Below are positions 1-8,857 of a stretch of DNA of 64,000 nt, one piece after another. The notes beneath the pieces were generated by a model. That model saw only the letters and a list, made by a program, of their open reading frames with translations, searched no databases and had not been told where the DNA came from. The position numbers and the translations under genes are program-made. Within the stretch, counting starts at the first letter, position 1; every line of letters begins with the position of its first letter. Origin of the DNA: Candidatus Omnitrophota bacterium (GTDB lineage: Bacteria > Hinthialibacterota > Hinthialibacteria > Hinthialibacterales > Hinthialibacteraceae); contig QZKN01000067.1 of NCBI GenBank assembly GCA_003598175.1, positions 39,726-103,725 on the forward strand, written 5' to 3'.

Positions 1-796
1 TGCAGGCTTGTCTTTGGATTTCTTCGTTTTCCACGATGAGTTCCCGGAGTAGGTTCATCCCCTTCGGATTCGATAGAAAATCCTGCACACGTTGCAATGT
101 GAGAAACAGATATTGGGAATATTTGTCCTGCAATCCATAGAGGACGCTTTCCATATTCCAATATGCCGCAAACAATTTCCCTTCCTCTTCGTAAATTGTT
201 TCTCGCAGCGGCGTCAATCGTCTGGAATACAACGGTTCTTTCGCCAGGAGCGCGCCGTATTGAATTTTCAGTTCCTGGAGCGCTCTTTTGTCGCTGGTTT
301 TCAGCGCGTTGGCGATTGAAGTTTTGGCCCGTTCGATTTGATCGATATCGGGATTTCCGGCTTTGATTTTCTCGAGTTGATAATAGACTTCCACGAGCAA
401 TGCCGCCGCGTCCCGGACTTTTTTCTTCTCCATTGCCAGATTATTCAGACTTTCCTCCTTATCCGCCGGCGTCATTTGATTGAATGTAATGAGAAGATCG
501 GTAATCTTTTGCGCCGTCCATTGCAAACGTTCCACATCCAGGAGGCATTGTTCTTCCTGATGAGTGGGAATATAATCTTTCAAAATACGTATTTTTTTCT
601 TCCTCTCTTCCACCCATTTTTCCCGTAAAACTTTAAATTCGGAAAGTGCAACGAATTTTATTTTCTCCGCGCGGATGATGGGGAAAGTCGGAGGATTTTT
701 TAATTCGTTATACGTTTGTTTGATCAGGGGTAAAGTTTTACGGAATATGCCACGTAATTCCGCAATTTTCTGTACATTGACAATCGACTCGTTCAT
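1..796 (-). CDS. hypothetical helical protein, C-terminus cut by window edge
   Basis: An open frame starts at the ATG complementary to 794-796 (protein begins MNESIVNVQKIAELRG) and runs off the left edge after 265 codons without a stop. The visible part is rich in Glu, Lys, Leu and Gln with long helical stretches, looks soluble and has no signal peptide. I recognise no domain or catalytic motif. It lies 52 bases downstream of the GH36-like glycosidase on the same strand and may be cotranscribed. The frame is clearly coding (uninterrupted, balanced composition), but the function is unknown. Confidence 0.7.
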   Translation of the reverse strand, partial: MNESIVNVQKIAELRGIFRKTLPLIKQTYNELKNPPTFPIIRAEKIKFVALSEFKVLREKWVEERKKKIRILKDYIPTHQEEQCLLDVERLQWTAQKITDLLITFNQMTPADKEESLNNLAMEKKKVRDAAALLVEVYYQLEKIKAGNPDIDQIERAKTSIANALKTSDKRALQELKIQYGALLAKEPLYSRRLTPLRETIYEEEGKLFAAYWNMESVLYGLQDKYSQYLFLTLQRVQDFLSNPKGMNLLRELIVENEEIQRQAC

Positions 797-848
797 GGCG
801 CACAATAATCCAACCATTTATAATAGATGATTTCTGAAACAGACATGA

Positions 849-3290
849 TTAATGCGGCGTGATCTCCATCGTCATGCGTCGAAAATCCTGTGCGATGGCG
901 AAGGGGAGATGTTCGTCGCCTGGCGGCGTTGATTGTACCGCTCGATCCATCACCAGCCAGGCTTTGTACGAAATATTATGTGCTTGAAACAGGTTTTTCT
1001 GCTGTTCGTTCGGCGCGGCGATCAATTCGATTTCCTGCCCCTGCCATGATTGTAGATTTACGCTTTGAATAAACCATTTTTTATCGAATCCCAACCGTGT
1101 GTTGACCGCTTCCCCGTTAATATGCACATCGAGCATTTTCGTTTCCGGAAATTCAACTTCTTCCTCACTGGAAAGAATCAAGACCAGGTCGCACCGCTGC
1201 ATGTTCTCATTTGGCAAAGAGATTTTCACACGGAGACACGGCATAGCCTGTTCTGTTTGCAACTCCGACGAATAGGAGATCGGTTCCGGTTGCGCGGTTG
1301 GTTCGATTGCGGCAACTTCACCGGGATGGAGTTCGATCACCATAACGCTACAGCCCGGCACAGTGATGGATATTGGATTTCCGGACATGTATTGAGTCGG
1401 GCAATTCTCGACGAACGGATAGATGACGCGGGCGCGATACGGTTTTCCGATATCGCCGCAATAGTGGACGGTTTTATCGAACGGCGCTGCGATTGTCTGT
1501 TCGCGCAGGTCGGGATTTCGCAAAAACAGTAATCCTTTCTCATCCTTCCAATGGACATAAGCATACGGTTCGCCTTTGCGCGTATCGCCGCCGACCATGA
1601 TCACTTTTTCTAGCAGTTTTCGATTTTCCACCGCCCAGCGGGTTGTCTCCCCCAGCACGTTCCAGCGTTCGGGGGTGAGCCAGTCCGGCGTGATGTAGTA
1701 TTCCTGCAGTTGCACGCCGCGGCCAAAGAACATCACCACGTAATCCGACCATTCGCGCAAGGTTTCCTCGTCGCCGCCGAGTTTGCAGTGCGGGCCGTGG
1801 ATGATGCCGCAGGTCATCATGTCGGAAATGGGAACCAGGTGACGTCGCTCCTGATACACCTTGAACATATGCGCGTCGCGATAGCTCATCGCCCATTCGC
1901 GCGGAGAGACTTGCGGCCAGGTTTTCTCATACCCGAAATCATCGGCGGCCATCCAGATCGTGTCCGCGTGTTGCAGCCACCACGGCGAATGCCAGACGTA
2001 TGAGGTGACGTTCAGGAAAATGCCCGGCTGCAGCGAGCGTTCGTAGGCGAGCAGTTCCAATTCCGCGTCGAGATTGGCTTCGAAACCGTGGCGGTCGGTG
2101 GGCAAATGGCCGTGACCCTCGGCGGAACATTGCAGCTGATTGAAATCGTGTTTGATATAATTCATATTGCCGGCTTTGATGATCCGGCGCACCGCCTCAT
2201 GAATGGCGACGTTGTATTTCGGATCGGCGAGGCAGTAATAGCGTCCTTTATCGGATTTTTGATAGCCTTGCGCAACGCCCCAATCAATATTGAGGTTGAA
2301 ACCGTTGAACGGCATCCAAATGCCCAGCCGCGAGCCGTTTTGTTCCAGCAAATCCCGCAACGGGGTGAATCCGTCGGGGAATCGCGTTTTATGAATGTCC
2401 CAAATCGAGTCGGGTTCCTGCCAGCCATCGTCTGGGACGTACGAATCCATCGTAAGGCCAAACGGACCAAGCAAATTCTCTTTAAAACCCATGAAGGAGT
2501 TAATCAGATTGTCGTGGGTGAGTTCATTTCCCTGCAGATCGTACCAACTGTTGTAGTGCAACAGGTTGCCGCGGCGGACGCGCAACGTATCGATATAATC
2601 CTGAAACGCCAGTTCCAGCGGATCGCCTTTTTGCCCGGTTCCGACAATCGATTTCTTGCTTTCGATCACCCATTTTCCCTGTTCATCCCGGTTTTTCACC
2701 AATCCGGGGAAATGGGAAAGCGTGACCAAGCCGTTTCCGAAGTTCGTTTGGCAGCCCGGATATTCCAATCCGACGAACCACGAATCGCCGATGAAAATCG
2801 GCTGGCCGAATCCGCCGAGGTCACATTGTTGGCCGGTTTGAAACCGCTCGACATCCAGCTGGTCAATCGCTCCACCTTCGGGCATGTAGATCGTGATGCG
2901 TTTATGCAAATATTGATCGATGTCGTATTCGACGCGGAGAGACAGAGGGGCGTTTGGAGGCAAAATTCGCGCCGGTTCGTATGTCATTGTCACTTTACGG
3001 ACGCCCTCATCGATTTGGATCATCGGTTTTCCCTGCGCACGGTAATCCTTGATCGTCAGTTCGGTTCCATCCATCAGGCGGATCATGAATTCATCGCTAT
3101 ATATTCGGAATTCGTCAGAACCATCGGATCTGGAAAAGGAAGTGGTGCGCCAGACATCCTCCTCTTTTTCAATGACACGACGCAGCAGCTGATTTTCCAG
3201 AACGATGGTATTTTCCGTTTGAATCACCCTGGGCTCGAAGTTGAAATCGAGAACGTTCACAAACAACAATGCCATGTAAATTTGCATCAT
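849..3290 (-). CDS. GH36-like alpha-galactosidase (clan GH-D)
   Basis: Probable alpha-galactosidase or related retaining glycosidase of clan GH-D, 813 residues. About residues 1-230 form an N-terminal beta-rich domain, followed by a TIM-barrel core. Family-like segments include YNSWYD near 246-251, DDGWQEPDSIWD near 287-298, RLGIWMPFNG near 321-330 and YIKHDFNQ near 378-385, where D382 is the likely nucleophile. A second acidic segment, AADDFGYEKTWPQ, follows. A small beta domain closes the protein. No convincing signal peptide is visible, so it may be cytoplasmic. GGGAG lies 9 bases before the ATG; the next codon is also ATG. Substrate is inferred from fold motifs only; other alpha-galactosyl-type or N-acetylgalactosaminyl substrates are possible. 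Confidence 0.8.
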   Translation of the reverse strand: MMQIYMALLFVNVLDFNFEPRVIQTENTIVLENQLLRRVIEKEEDVWRTTSFSRSDGSDEFRIYSDEFMIRLMDGTELTIKDYRAQGKPMIQIDEGVRKVTMTYEPARILPPNAPLSLRVEYDIDQYLHKRITIYMPEGGAIDQLDVERFQTGQQCDLGGFGQPIFIGDSWFVGLEYPGCQTNFGNGLVTLSHFPGLVKNRDEQGKWVIESKKSIVGTGQKGDPLELAFQDYIDTLRVRRGNLLHYNSWYDLQGNELTHDNLINSFMGFKENLLGPFGLTMDSYVPDDGWQEPDSIWDIHKTRFPDGFTPLRDLLEQNGSRLGIWMPFNGFNLNIDWGVAQGYQKSDKGRYYCLADPKYNVAIHEAVRRIIKAGNMNYIKHDFNQLQCSAEGHGHLPTDRHGFEANLDAELELLAYERSLQPGIFLNVTSYVWHSPWWLQHADTIWMAADDFGYEKTWPQVSPREWAMSYRDAHMFKVYQERRHLVPISDMMTCGIIHGPHCKLGGDEETLREWSDYVVMFFGRGVQLQEYYITPDWLTPERWNVLGETTRWAVENRKLLEKVIMVGGDTRKGEPYAYVHWKDEKGLLFLRNPDLREQTIAAPFDKTVHYCGDIGKPYRARVIYPFVENCPTQYMSGNPISITVPGCSVMVIELHPGEVAAIEPTAQPEPISYSSELQTEQAMPCLRVKISLPNENMQRCDLVLILSSEEEVEFPETKMLDVHINGEAVNTRLGFDKKWFIQSVNLQSWQGQEIELIAAPNEQQKNLFQAHNISYKAWLVMDRAVQSTPPGDEHLPFAIAQDFRRMTMEITPH

Positions 3291-3328
3291 TATACTATTC
3301 TCCCAAAAATGAAATGAATTGTATCCTC

Positions 3329-3697
3329 TTAATTTGTCGCTGATAGAGAAGAAACTATAAATCCCAGTATATCCGCAATGCCTTGTTCAATTTTTATAAA
3401 ATCTGTTGGTGCAAGTGTACCCAGTTTGCACCTGATATCCGATTTATCAACCGTAGCAATCACGCCACGAACAGCGGATGGTTTCAGTAAGCCGGCTGTT
3501 TTCCAATCGTGAATCAGCGTATCTCCCGGCCTGTATGGTGGTAATACATTTCCGGTTACGGCTGCCACAACGAGTTTGATCCCTGCTACATTAAACATAT
3601 CCGTGCTGATTACCACGGCGGGACGTTGTTTGTAACCTTCCGTGCCGCTGAAAGCAATGTTCACAAGAATGATGTCACCCGGATTATATCTGATCAT
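3329..3697 (-). CDS. MazF/PemK-family endoribonuclease toxin
   Basis: A 122-residue protein of the MazF/PemK growth-inhibitor family. The N-terminal strand pattern YNPGDIILVNIAFSG followed by KQRPAVVIS matches the conserved core, in which the Arg of RPAVVIS belongs to the RNA-cleaving site of the family. Full family length, no signal peptide. Its start overlaps the stop of the upstream helix-turn-helix gene by 14 bases, the usual arrangement of an antitoxin-toxin operon with translational coupling. Known family activity is sequence-specific mRNA cleavage. The toxin identity is strong; cleavage specificity cannot be read. Confidence 0.85.
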   Translation of the reverse strand: MIRYNPGDIILVNIAFSGTEGYKQRPAVVISTDMFNVAGIKLVVAAVTGNVLPPYRPGDTLIHDWKTAGLLKPSAVRGVIATVDKSDIRCKLGTLAPTDFIKIEQGIADILGFIVSSLSATN

Positions 3698-3977
3698 AGA
3701 TAGAATCTTCTTCGTTGTCCCATAATTCTTTTAAAGAACGAGCAGATACAGCAAGCCAATCCGAAAGCAAAGAGGCTTCGGATTCCTGCATGTGAGAAGG
3801 CAAATCCAATAAAACCGCTCCTAACACTCGCCATTCCCCATCAATATTCATTCCTGGCAATTTACCGGCTTCCAGCAACGATACGATTGCCTGATGTGAC
3901 ACACGCAGCAATTGAGCCACTTCCTCCTTTGTGTAATATACATTCGGCTCAATGGTTAGTGATTCTATAATATTCAT
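3684..3977 (-). CDS. excisionase-like HTH antitoxin partner of MazF
   Basis: Small DNA-binding protein of about 97 residues starting MNIIESLT. Residues 13-50 (VYYTKEEVAQLLRVSHQAIV then LLEAGKLPGMNIDGEWRV) are a classic excisionase-type (HTH_17) winged helix. The acidic C-terminal tail (SLKELWDNEEDSIYDQI) could wrap the toxin. I chose the ATG at 3977 because TGAGGA lies 8 bases upstream; a longer frame reaches 4031 but has no ribosome-binding site. It precedes and overlaps the MazF gene, so an antitoxin and autorepressor role is inferred from position. MazF partners are more often AbrB-fold or RHH proteins, so this pairing is less usual. Confidence 0.75.
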   Translation of the reverse strand: MNIIESLTIEPNVYYTKEEVAQLLRVSHQAIVSLLEAGKLPGMNIDGEWRVLGAVLLDLPSHMQESEASLLSDWLAVSARSLKELWDNEEDSIYDQI

Positions 3978-4060
3978 ATGTTTATCCTCATAGATATTAT
4001 ATATGTTTTTATTCATCTGCAACGGATGCATTCGATTTCCTTTCGCACCTTGCCGTTGCT

Positions 4061-4089
4061 ATTATACTCTTTTTTCATTCGAAGTTCCA
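4061..4089 (-). promoter_or_regulatory. candidate promoter of the HTH-MazF operon
   Basis: On the minus strand a perfect TATAAT lies at 4066-4061 and a weak -35 (TGGAAC) 17 bases upstream at 4089-4084. It points into the HTH-MazF pair, about 85 bases before the chosen start. The good -10 and orientation support it; the -35 matches only half the consensus. Confidence 0.4.
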
Positions 4090-4260
4090 CAACATAGAAT
4101 ATCGTTACATTCCGCAATCATCCGCATCGGGGCAAACGCCATTATTATTTTTCAGCCATCGATTTTCACTGAGCGAGATATTTTTACGATCTTGACTTTG
4201 AAAAAAGGTCGTGCAACTGTTACTCTAGCAAAAATGAAGATGAAAAGGGAGAGTCCATTC

Positions 4261-5301
4261 ATGCATCGCAAGAGAATTTTGTTGTTTCTCACCTTTCCAT
4301 TCCTCTGCGTTCCTACTTTCTCCAACGATGACAAAGCGCCCGTCGGCATCATGAAAGAATCGAAAGCGTTGCAGGCACGGTTAAAGGAGTTGCCTTACAA
4401 AATCGCCTATGAAACATACGCAAACAATAATTGGGAATTATTCGCAATGAATGCGGACGGCTCCGATCCGATCAACCTGACCAACACACCGGATTCGCAT
4501 GAGATGTATCCGCACGTTTCGTCGGACGGGAAGAAAATCTGCTTCGTTTCGGACGAAGCGCAAAACGGGAAAAAAGTGCGTTGCGTTTATTTCATGAATA
4601 TCGACGGAAGCGGGCGAGTCAAAGTCGACGATCATGCCCGCCAGCCGTGCTGGAGTCCGGATGGGAAGACCATCGCGTATTTGAAATGCAAATATTCTCG
4701 CTTCCAGATCAACGATTACGCCACGAAGGAAATCTGGTTCTACGATTGGGAAACCAAGGAACGTAAAATCCATCCCAATAAAGACATTCATCATCTTTAT
4801 AACCTATGCTGGGTAAAAATCGGAAGGTGGTTTGTCGCCACCGTTCATGCGGGGATGGGGTATTCTCACTCCAATCTGGCCATCGAAGTGGACGGAACTC
4901 GCGTTTACGATCTGGGAATCGACGGCTGCCGGCCCGATGTAAGCCCGGATGGAAAACGGATTGTGTGGGGAAGAACGGACCACATTATCTCCATTGCGGA
5001 TATCGATTTCGATGCCGCGATTCCGAAAGTCAGCGCGATTTGGGATGTAGTCGTGGATGAATTGCACGTGTATCATGTCGATTGGTCGCCGGACGGAAAT
5101 TATATCAGCTATAGCCGCGGTCCCGGCGGAGAAATTCCGGAAAGTGGTCCCGGCACGAATCGGGGCATTGCGGAATTGGTCGGCGTGAAAGGAATTTGGG
5201 ATATTTGCGTCACGCCGGTCGATAGTGATCGCGAGTATGTGGATTTGACGGCGCGCAAACAAACCTGCAAGGAATCCGAATGGTTTGTTCCACTGCAATA
5301 G
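4261..5301 (+). CDS. exported TolB-like beta-propeller protein
   Basis: A 346-residue exported protein. It starts with a signal peptide (MHRKRILLFLTFPFLCVPTF) and then shows repeated PD40/TolB-type blades: NWELFAMNADGSDP, DGKKICFVSDEA, CWSPDGKTIAYLK, VSPDGKRIVWGRTD and WSPDGNYISYSRG. Such propellers bind peptides or glycans in the periplasm; no catalytic residues are evident. I chose the ATG at 4261, with AGGGAGAG about 7 bases upstream, over in-frame codons reaching 4003 because those place the signal peptide far inside. It is the first gene of a plus-strand run reaching 14230, with 9 bases to the next gene. A second propeller (8858-9718) lies in the same run. Confidence 0.82.
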   Translation: MHRKRILLFLTFPFLCVPTFSNDDKAPVGIMKESKALQARLKELPYKIAYETYANNNWELFAMNADGSDPINLTNTPDSHEMYPHVSSDGKKICFVSDEAQNGKKVRCVYFMNIDGSGRVKVDDHARQPCWSPDGKTIAYLKCKYSRFQINDYATKEIWFYDWETKERKIHPNKDIHHLYNLCWVKIGRWFVATVHAGMGYSHSNLAIEVDGTRVYDLGIDGCRPDVSPDGKRIVWGRTDHIISIADIDFDAAIPKVSAIWDVVVDELHVYHVDWSPDGNYISYSRGPGGEIPESGPGTNRGIAELVGVKGIWDICVTPVDSDREYVDLTARKQTCKESEWFVPLQ

Positions 5302-5310
5302 TAACAAAGG

Positions 5311-6237
5311 ATGATTTCATTGAACAAGAAAATAGAATCACGCGGATATTCTTTCTTCCTATTTTTTAATTTTTTATTATTGTTTGTCGGATTCCAACGA
5401 TGCACGCTCAATCCCCAAGGCGATCAATCCTATTCGATTATTTCATTCACAACCACTGCCGGCTTTGAAATGGTTCTCATTCCCGCCGGTGAATTTATGA
5501 TGGGCAGCGAGAGCGGTAATGCAGACGAAACGCCTGTCCATAGGATCGCCATCAGCGCGTTTGCAATGGATAAATACGAAATGGCGCAGAAGCCGTACGA
5601 AGAATTGATGCTGGCGGATCCGTCTCACTTTAAAGGACCGGACCATCCCGTCGAGCAGGTGCGGTGGTCGGACGCGGCGATGTTCTGCAACGCCCGGTCG
5701 GAATTGGAGGGACTGGAACCATGTTATGATCCCGACACGTATGCATGCAATTTTGCAGCTGGCGGATACCGATTGCCGACCGAAGCGGAGTGGGAATACG
5801 CCTGCCGTGCAGGAACGAGCTTCGATTACGATTTTGGCAGCGATCCCCAAAAACTATCCGCCTATGCCTGGTTTGTGGATAATTCCAACCAAAAAACCGC
5901 GCGGGTGGGGATGCGCAGAGCGAACGCTTGGGGACTGTGCGACATGTACGGCAACGTGCTGGAATGGGTTCACGACGTGTATGATGATAATTATTATCAA
6001 CAGAGTCCTGAAAACGATCCACGCGGTCCGACGAATGGGAAAAAGCGGGTGTTGCGCGGCGGCGCGTGGAATTCCAGCGCGGACGCCTGTCGCGCGTCGT
6101 ACCGCATGGCGGACGTTCCCGGCATCACCGACGCGTGTTTTGCGCGGGATACGTACGGATTCCGCTGTGTACGGCGTCTGACAGACCGTGAAAAGACTCA
6201 ACTCGAATCATCCTATAATCCAAAGCCGCAATCATGA
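5311..6237 (+). CDS. SUMF1 (FGE-sulfatase domain) exported protein, non-canonical active site
   Basis: A 308-residue protein with a membrane-targeting N-terminus (SFFLFFNFLLLFVGF) and a full formylglycine-generating-enzyme-type C-lectin fold. Landmarks are MVLIPAGEFMMGSE, YRLPTEAEWEYACRAG, NAWGLCDMYGNVLEWVHD, LRGGAWNSSADACRASYR and YGFRCVRR. Aligned by eye to true FGE (GGSxxCxxxxC), the first of the two copper-binding cysteines is Ser here and only the second remains, so sulfatase activation is doubtful; a binding or other modifying role is more likely. The ATG at 5311 sits directly against AAAGGA; the in-frame TTG at 5320 is better spaced. A paralogue at 13370 closes the same gene run. Confidence 0.8.
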   Translation: MISLNKKIESRGYSFFLFFNFLLLFVGFQRCTLNPQGDQSYSIISFTTTAGFEMVLIPAGEFMMGSESGNADETPVHRIAISAFAMDKYEMAQKPYEELMLADPSHFKGPDHPVEQVRWSDAAMFCNARSELEGLEPCYDPDTYACNFAAGGYRLPTEAEWEYACRAGTSFDYDFGSDPQKLSAYAWFVDNSNQKTARVGMRRANAWGLCDMYGNVLEWVHDVYDDNYYQQSPENDPRGPTNGKKRVLRGGAWNSSADACRASYRMADVPGITDACFARDTYGFRCVRRLTDREKTQLESSYNPKPQS

Positions 6238-6260
6238 TTTCCACCATCAGGTAAATTGAC

Positions 6261-7637
6261 ATGCTCTTTCATACATGGCCGTTTTTCATCTTTTTTTTGA
6301 TTTTCTATCCCATTTACATCGCCATCAAACATACGAAATGGTGTCTGCCCTGGCTGCTGCTGGCTTCGTACGTGTTTTATGCGTGGTGGAATCCTTTATA
6401 TCTTATATTAATTGTATATTCAACCCTGCTGGATTATATCGCCGTCAATGGCATGGCCAAAAGCCAAAAGAAAAAGCTCTGGTTGTGGATCAGCATCGTC
6501 AACAATCTTTGGTTATTGGGATTTTTTAAATATGGCGGTTTCATCACGGACAATATAAATGGGGTTTTGTCCGCGATCGGATTGGCGTATCAAATCCCTG
6601 CGCCGGACGTTCTGCTGCCCGTCGGCATTTCGTTTTACACGTTTCAATCGATGAGTTATACTATCGATTTTTATCGTGGGCAGATTCAACGCGAGCCGAG
6701 TTTTATTCGCTTTGCGGCTTTTGTGTCCCTGTTTCCGCAGTTGGTGGCGGGGCCGATTGAACGCGCCAAAAATCTGCTGCCGCAATTGTATGGCGTGCCG
6801 CGAATCACTCGGCTGGACATCACCGATGGCATGTCGTTGTTCGTTTTGGGGCTCTTTAAAAAAGTGGCTCTGGCCAATTACTTGGCCCTATACGCCGATC
6901 GCGTGTACGCCGTTCCCGATCAGTATCAATCGCCGGCCTTGATTCTGGCCACGTTGGCTTTCGGCTGGCAAATCTATTTCGATTTCAGCGGGTATACGGA
7001 CATGGCGCGTGGCATTGCGCGCATGATGGGATTCAAGTTGATGTTGAATTTCAACAATCCCTATCTGGCGACCGGCCTGGGGGATTTCTGGTCTCGCTGG
7101 CACATCAGTTTGTCCACCTGGTTCAAGGATTACGTGTATATTCCGCTGGGCGGCAATCGGAAAGGGACTTTTTTTACATATAGAAACGTATCCATCACGA
7201 TGGTGGTTTCCGGTTTATGGCACGGCGCCGCCTGGACCTTCATTATTTGGGGCGCGCTGCACGCCATCGGCACGATGATCACGCGGGAATTGGAACGAAA
7301 TTTGTGGTATAAGAACAGTATGCCGCGATGGGCGAAGCAGCTGTGGGTTTATATTTTTACGAATTTCACCTGGATTTTTTTTCGGGCGGAAAACGTGAGC
7401 GAGGCGTGGTTGATCATTTGCCGTATCTTTACCTCGGGTTTGGCCGATCCGCTTTTTCCGATAGCCGCGTTGGTATTGACGCTCAGCGTGACTGTTTATC
7501 AATATCTGTATGAATCGAATTGGAAACGAATCGTGGAATATTCGCCCGTGCGCATTTCTCTGGTGATTCTGATGATCATTTATTTAAGTATTTTTCCCGG
7601 AACAGGCGAGCAGGCGTTTATTTACTTCCAATTCTGA
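6261..7637 (+). CDS. AlgI-like MBOAT O-acyltransferase
   Basis: A 458-residue polytopic membrane protein of the MBOAT family, like alginate O-acetylation protein AlgI. Family signatures are FPQLVAGPIERAKNLLPQL (158-176), YFDFSGYTDMARGIARMMG (239-257), WSRWHISLSTWFKDYVYIPLGG (277-298) and VSGLWHGAAWTFIIWG (316-331). H321 is the expected catalytic His and H281 the second conserved His. Members pass acyl groups across the membrane to an extracytoplasmic sugar acceptor. It is followed after 20 bases by an AlgJ/SGNH-type partner, the usual two-gene O-acetylation pair. The acceptor is unknown; the flanking exported proteins may be linked to it. Confidence 0.92.
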   Translation: MLFHTWPFFIFFLIFYPIYIAIKHTKWCLPWLLLASYVFYAWWNPLYLILIVYSTLLDYIAVNGMAKSQKKKLWLWISIVNNLWLLGFFKYGGFITDNINGVLSAIGLAYQIPAPDVLLPVGISFYTFQSMSYTIDFYRGQIQREPSFIRFAAFVSLFPQLVAGPIERAKNLLPQLYGVPRITRLDITDGMSLFVLGLFKKVALANYLALYADRVYAVPDQYQSPALILATLAFGWQIYFDFSGYTDMARGIARMMGFKLMLNFNNPYLATGLGDFWSRWHISLSTWFKDYVYIPLGGNRKGTFFTYRNVSITMVVSGLWHGAAWTFIIWGALHAIGTMITRELERNLWYKNSMPRWAKQLWVYIFTNFTWIFFRAENVSEAWLIICRIFTSGLADPLFPIAALVLTLSVTVYQYLYESNWKRIVEYSPVRISLVILMIIYLSIFPGTGEQAFIYFQF

Positions 7638-7657
7638 TTCTATATTTTTGAGGAACC

Positions 7658-8818
7658 ATGCAAAATCATAACGAAACGACAACAAAAGAGATCCAGCCGG
7701 AGATCGCGGAGGTTCCCTATGGCTCCCATCTCATCCGGCTTTCCTTTCGGGAATGGATCGCGGCCGGTATTCTCCTGGTGATCGTGTATACCTTTCTTCC
7801 CCGTCTATGGAATCAATTTGAGCCGATGGAAATCGGACCGGATTATCGTATTCCGTATCAATTAAGTAATGATTATTGGATATTCCAGCGATATATCCAT
7901 TTGCTGCGAGAAAGTAATAATACATACGTCATCGGCGATTCCGCCATTTGGGGGGAATATGTTACACCGGAACAGACGTTCTCGCATTTTTTGAATGAAC
8001 GGAACGGGCAAACACATTTCATCAACGCCGGCGTGAATGGAATTCATCCGGCGGCGTTGGAGGGATTGATTCGTTATTATGGACAGGCGATTCAAGACCG
8101 AGATGTGATTCTGCATTGCAATCCGTTATGGATGAGTTCTCCGCGTCACGATCTGCAGATGGAGAAGGAATTCAGTTTCAATCATCCGCGCCTGGTTCCG
8201 CAGATTTATCCTCGTATTCCCTGCTATCGCGCTTCTTTTTCCGAACGGGCGAGTATTCTCGCGGAGCGGGAAATTTCCTTTTTGAATTGGGGGCGGCATT
8301 TGCAGGTCGCGTATTTCAATAATTTGGATTTTCCCTCGTGGACGTTGGAACACCCCTATGCCAATCCCTTGCGCCCGATCAATTGGAATCCTCTCGAATC
8401 GAGCGAGGAACTTCGGCATGGACAGGAGTCATGGACGGAGCGTGGCATTGAAACGCAGGAGTTTCAATGGGTGGATTTGGCCACATCATTTCAGTGGTCT
8501 TCCTTGAAAAACACAATCCACGTTCTGCAACAGCGAGGAAATCATCTATTCGTCATCGTCGGTCCCTTCAACGAACATATGATGAATGAGGAAAGTTTGC
8601 GAAAATATCAAACGTTGAAAAGTGGAATGGAAGCATGGCAGAAGGAGCAAACCATTGCCTGCTTTGTTCCCGACGTATTGCCAAGCCGGCTTTACGCCGA
8701 TGCCAGTCATCCGCTCAAAGAAGGTTATGATATACTGGCGGAACAGGTATATCAGGATAAAGGATTTCAAGAATGGTTGAAAAACGGTAATAATCGAACT
8801 CGCCTTTCGTTGAAATAA
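7658..8818 (+). CDS. AlgJ/AlgX-like SGNH-fold acetyltransferase partner
   Basis: A 386-residue protein with one N-terminal membrane anchor (WIAAGILLVIVYTFLP, about 33-48) and an extracytoplasmic SGNH-hydrolase-like domain. S95 in VIGDSAIWGE is the probable nucleophile, and D348-A-S-H351 near the C-terminus supplies the DxxH pair. INAGVNGIHP and HCNPLW contribute the G/N blocks. In characterised alginate-type systems such proteins take acetyl groups from the MBOAT protein and place them on the polymer, which fits its position right after the AlgI-like gene. GAGG lies about 5 bases before the ATG. The acceptor is unknown. Confidence 0.82.
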   Translation: MQNHNETTTKEIQPEIAEVPYGSHLIRLSFREWIAAGILLVIVYTFLPRLWNQFEPMEIGPDYRIPYQLSNDYWIFQRYIHLLRESNNTYVIGDSAIWGEYVTPEQTFSHFLNERNGQTHFINAGVNGIHPAALEGLIRYYGQAIQDRDVILHCNPLWMSSPRHDLQMEKEFSFNHPRLVPQIYPRIPCYRASFSERASILAEREISFLNWGRHLQVAYFNNLDFPSWTLEHPYANPLRPINWNPLESSEELRHGQESWTERGIETQEFQWVDLATSFQWSSLKNTIHVLQQRGNHLFVIVGPFNEHMMNEESLRKYQTLKSGMEAWQKEQTIACFVPDVLPSRLYADASHPLKEGYDILAEQVYQDKGFQEWLKNGNNRTRLSLK

Positions 8819-8857
8819 CATCGATTACACAAGAATGCTGAGATAAAGGAAAATATC

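Noticed and set aside
2088..3317. 409-codon open frame on the plus strand
   Set aside because: It lies wholly opposite the GH36-like gene, which has clear family motifs; no ribosome-binding site or known domain in this frame.
4003..4260. N-terminal extension of the first TolB-like protein
   Set aside because: It would bury the signal peptide and has no ribosome-binding site; ATG at 4261 has AGGGAG upstream.
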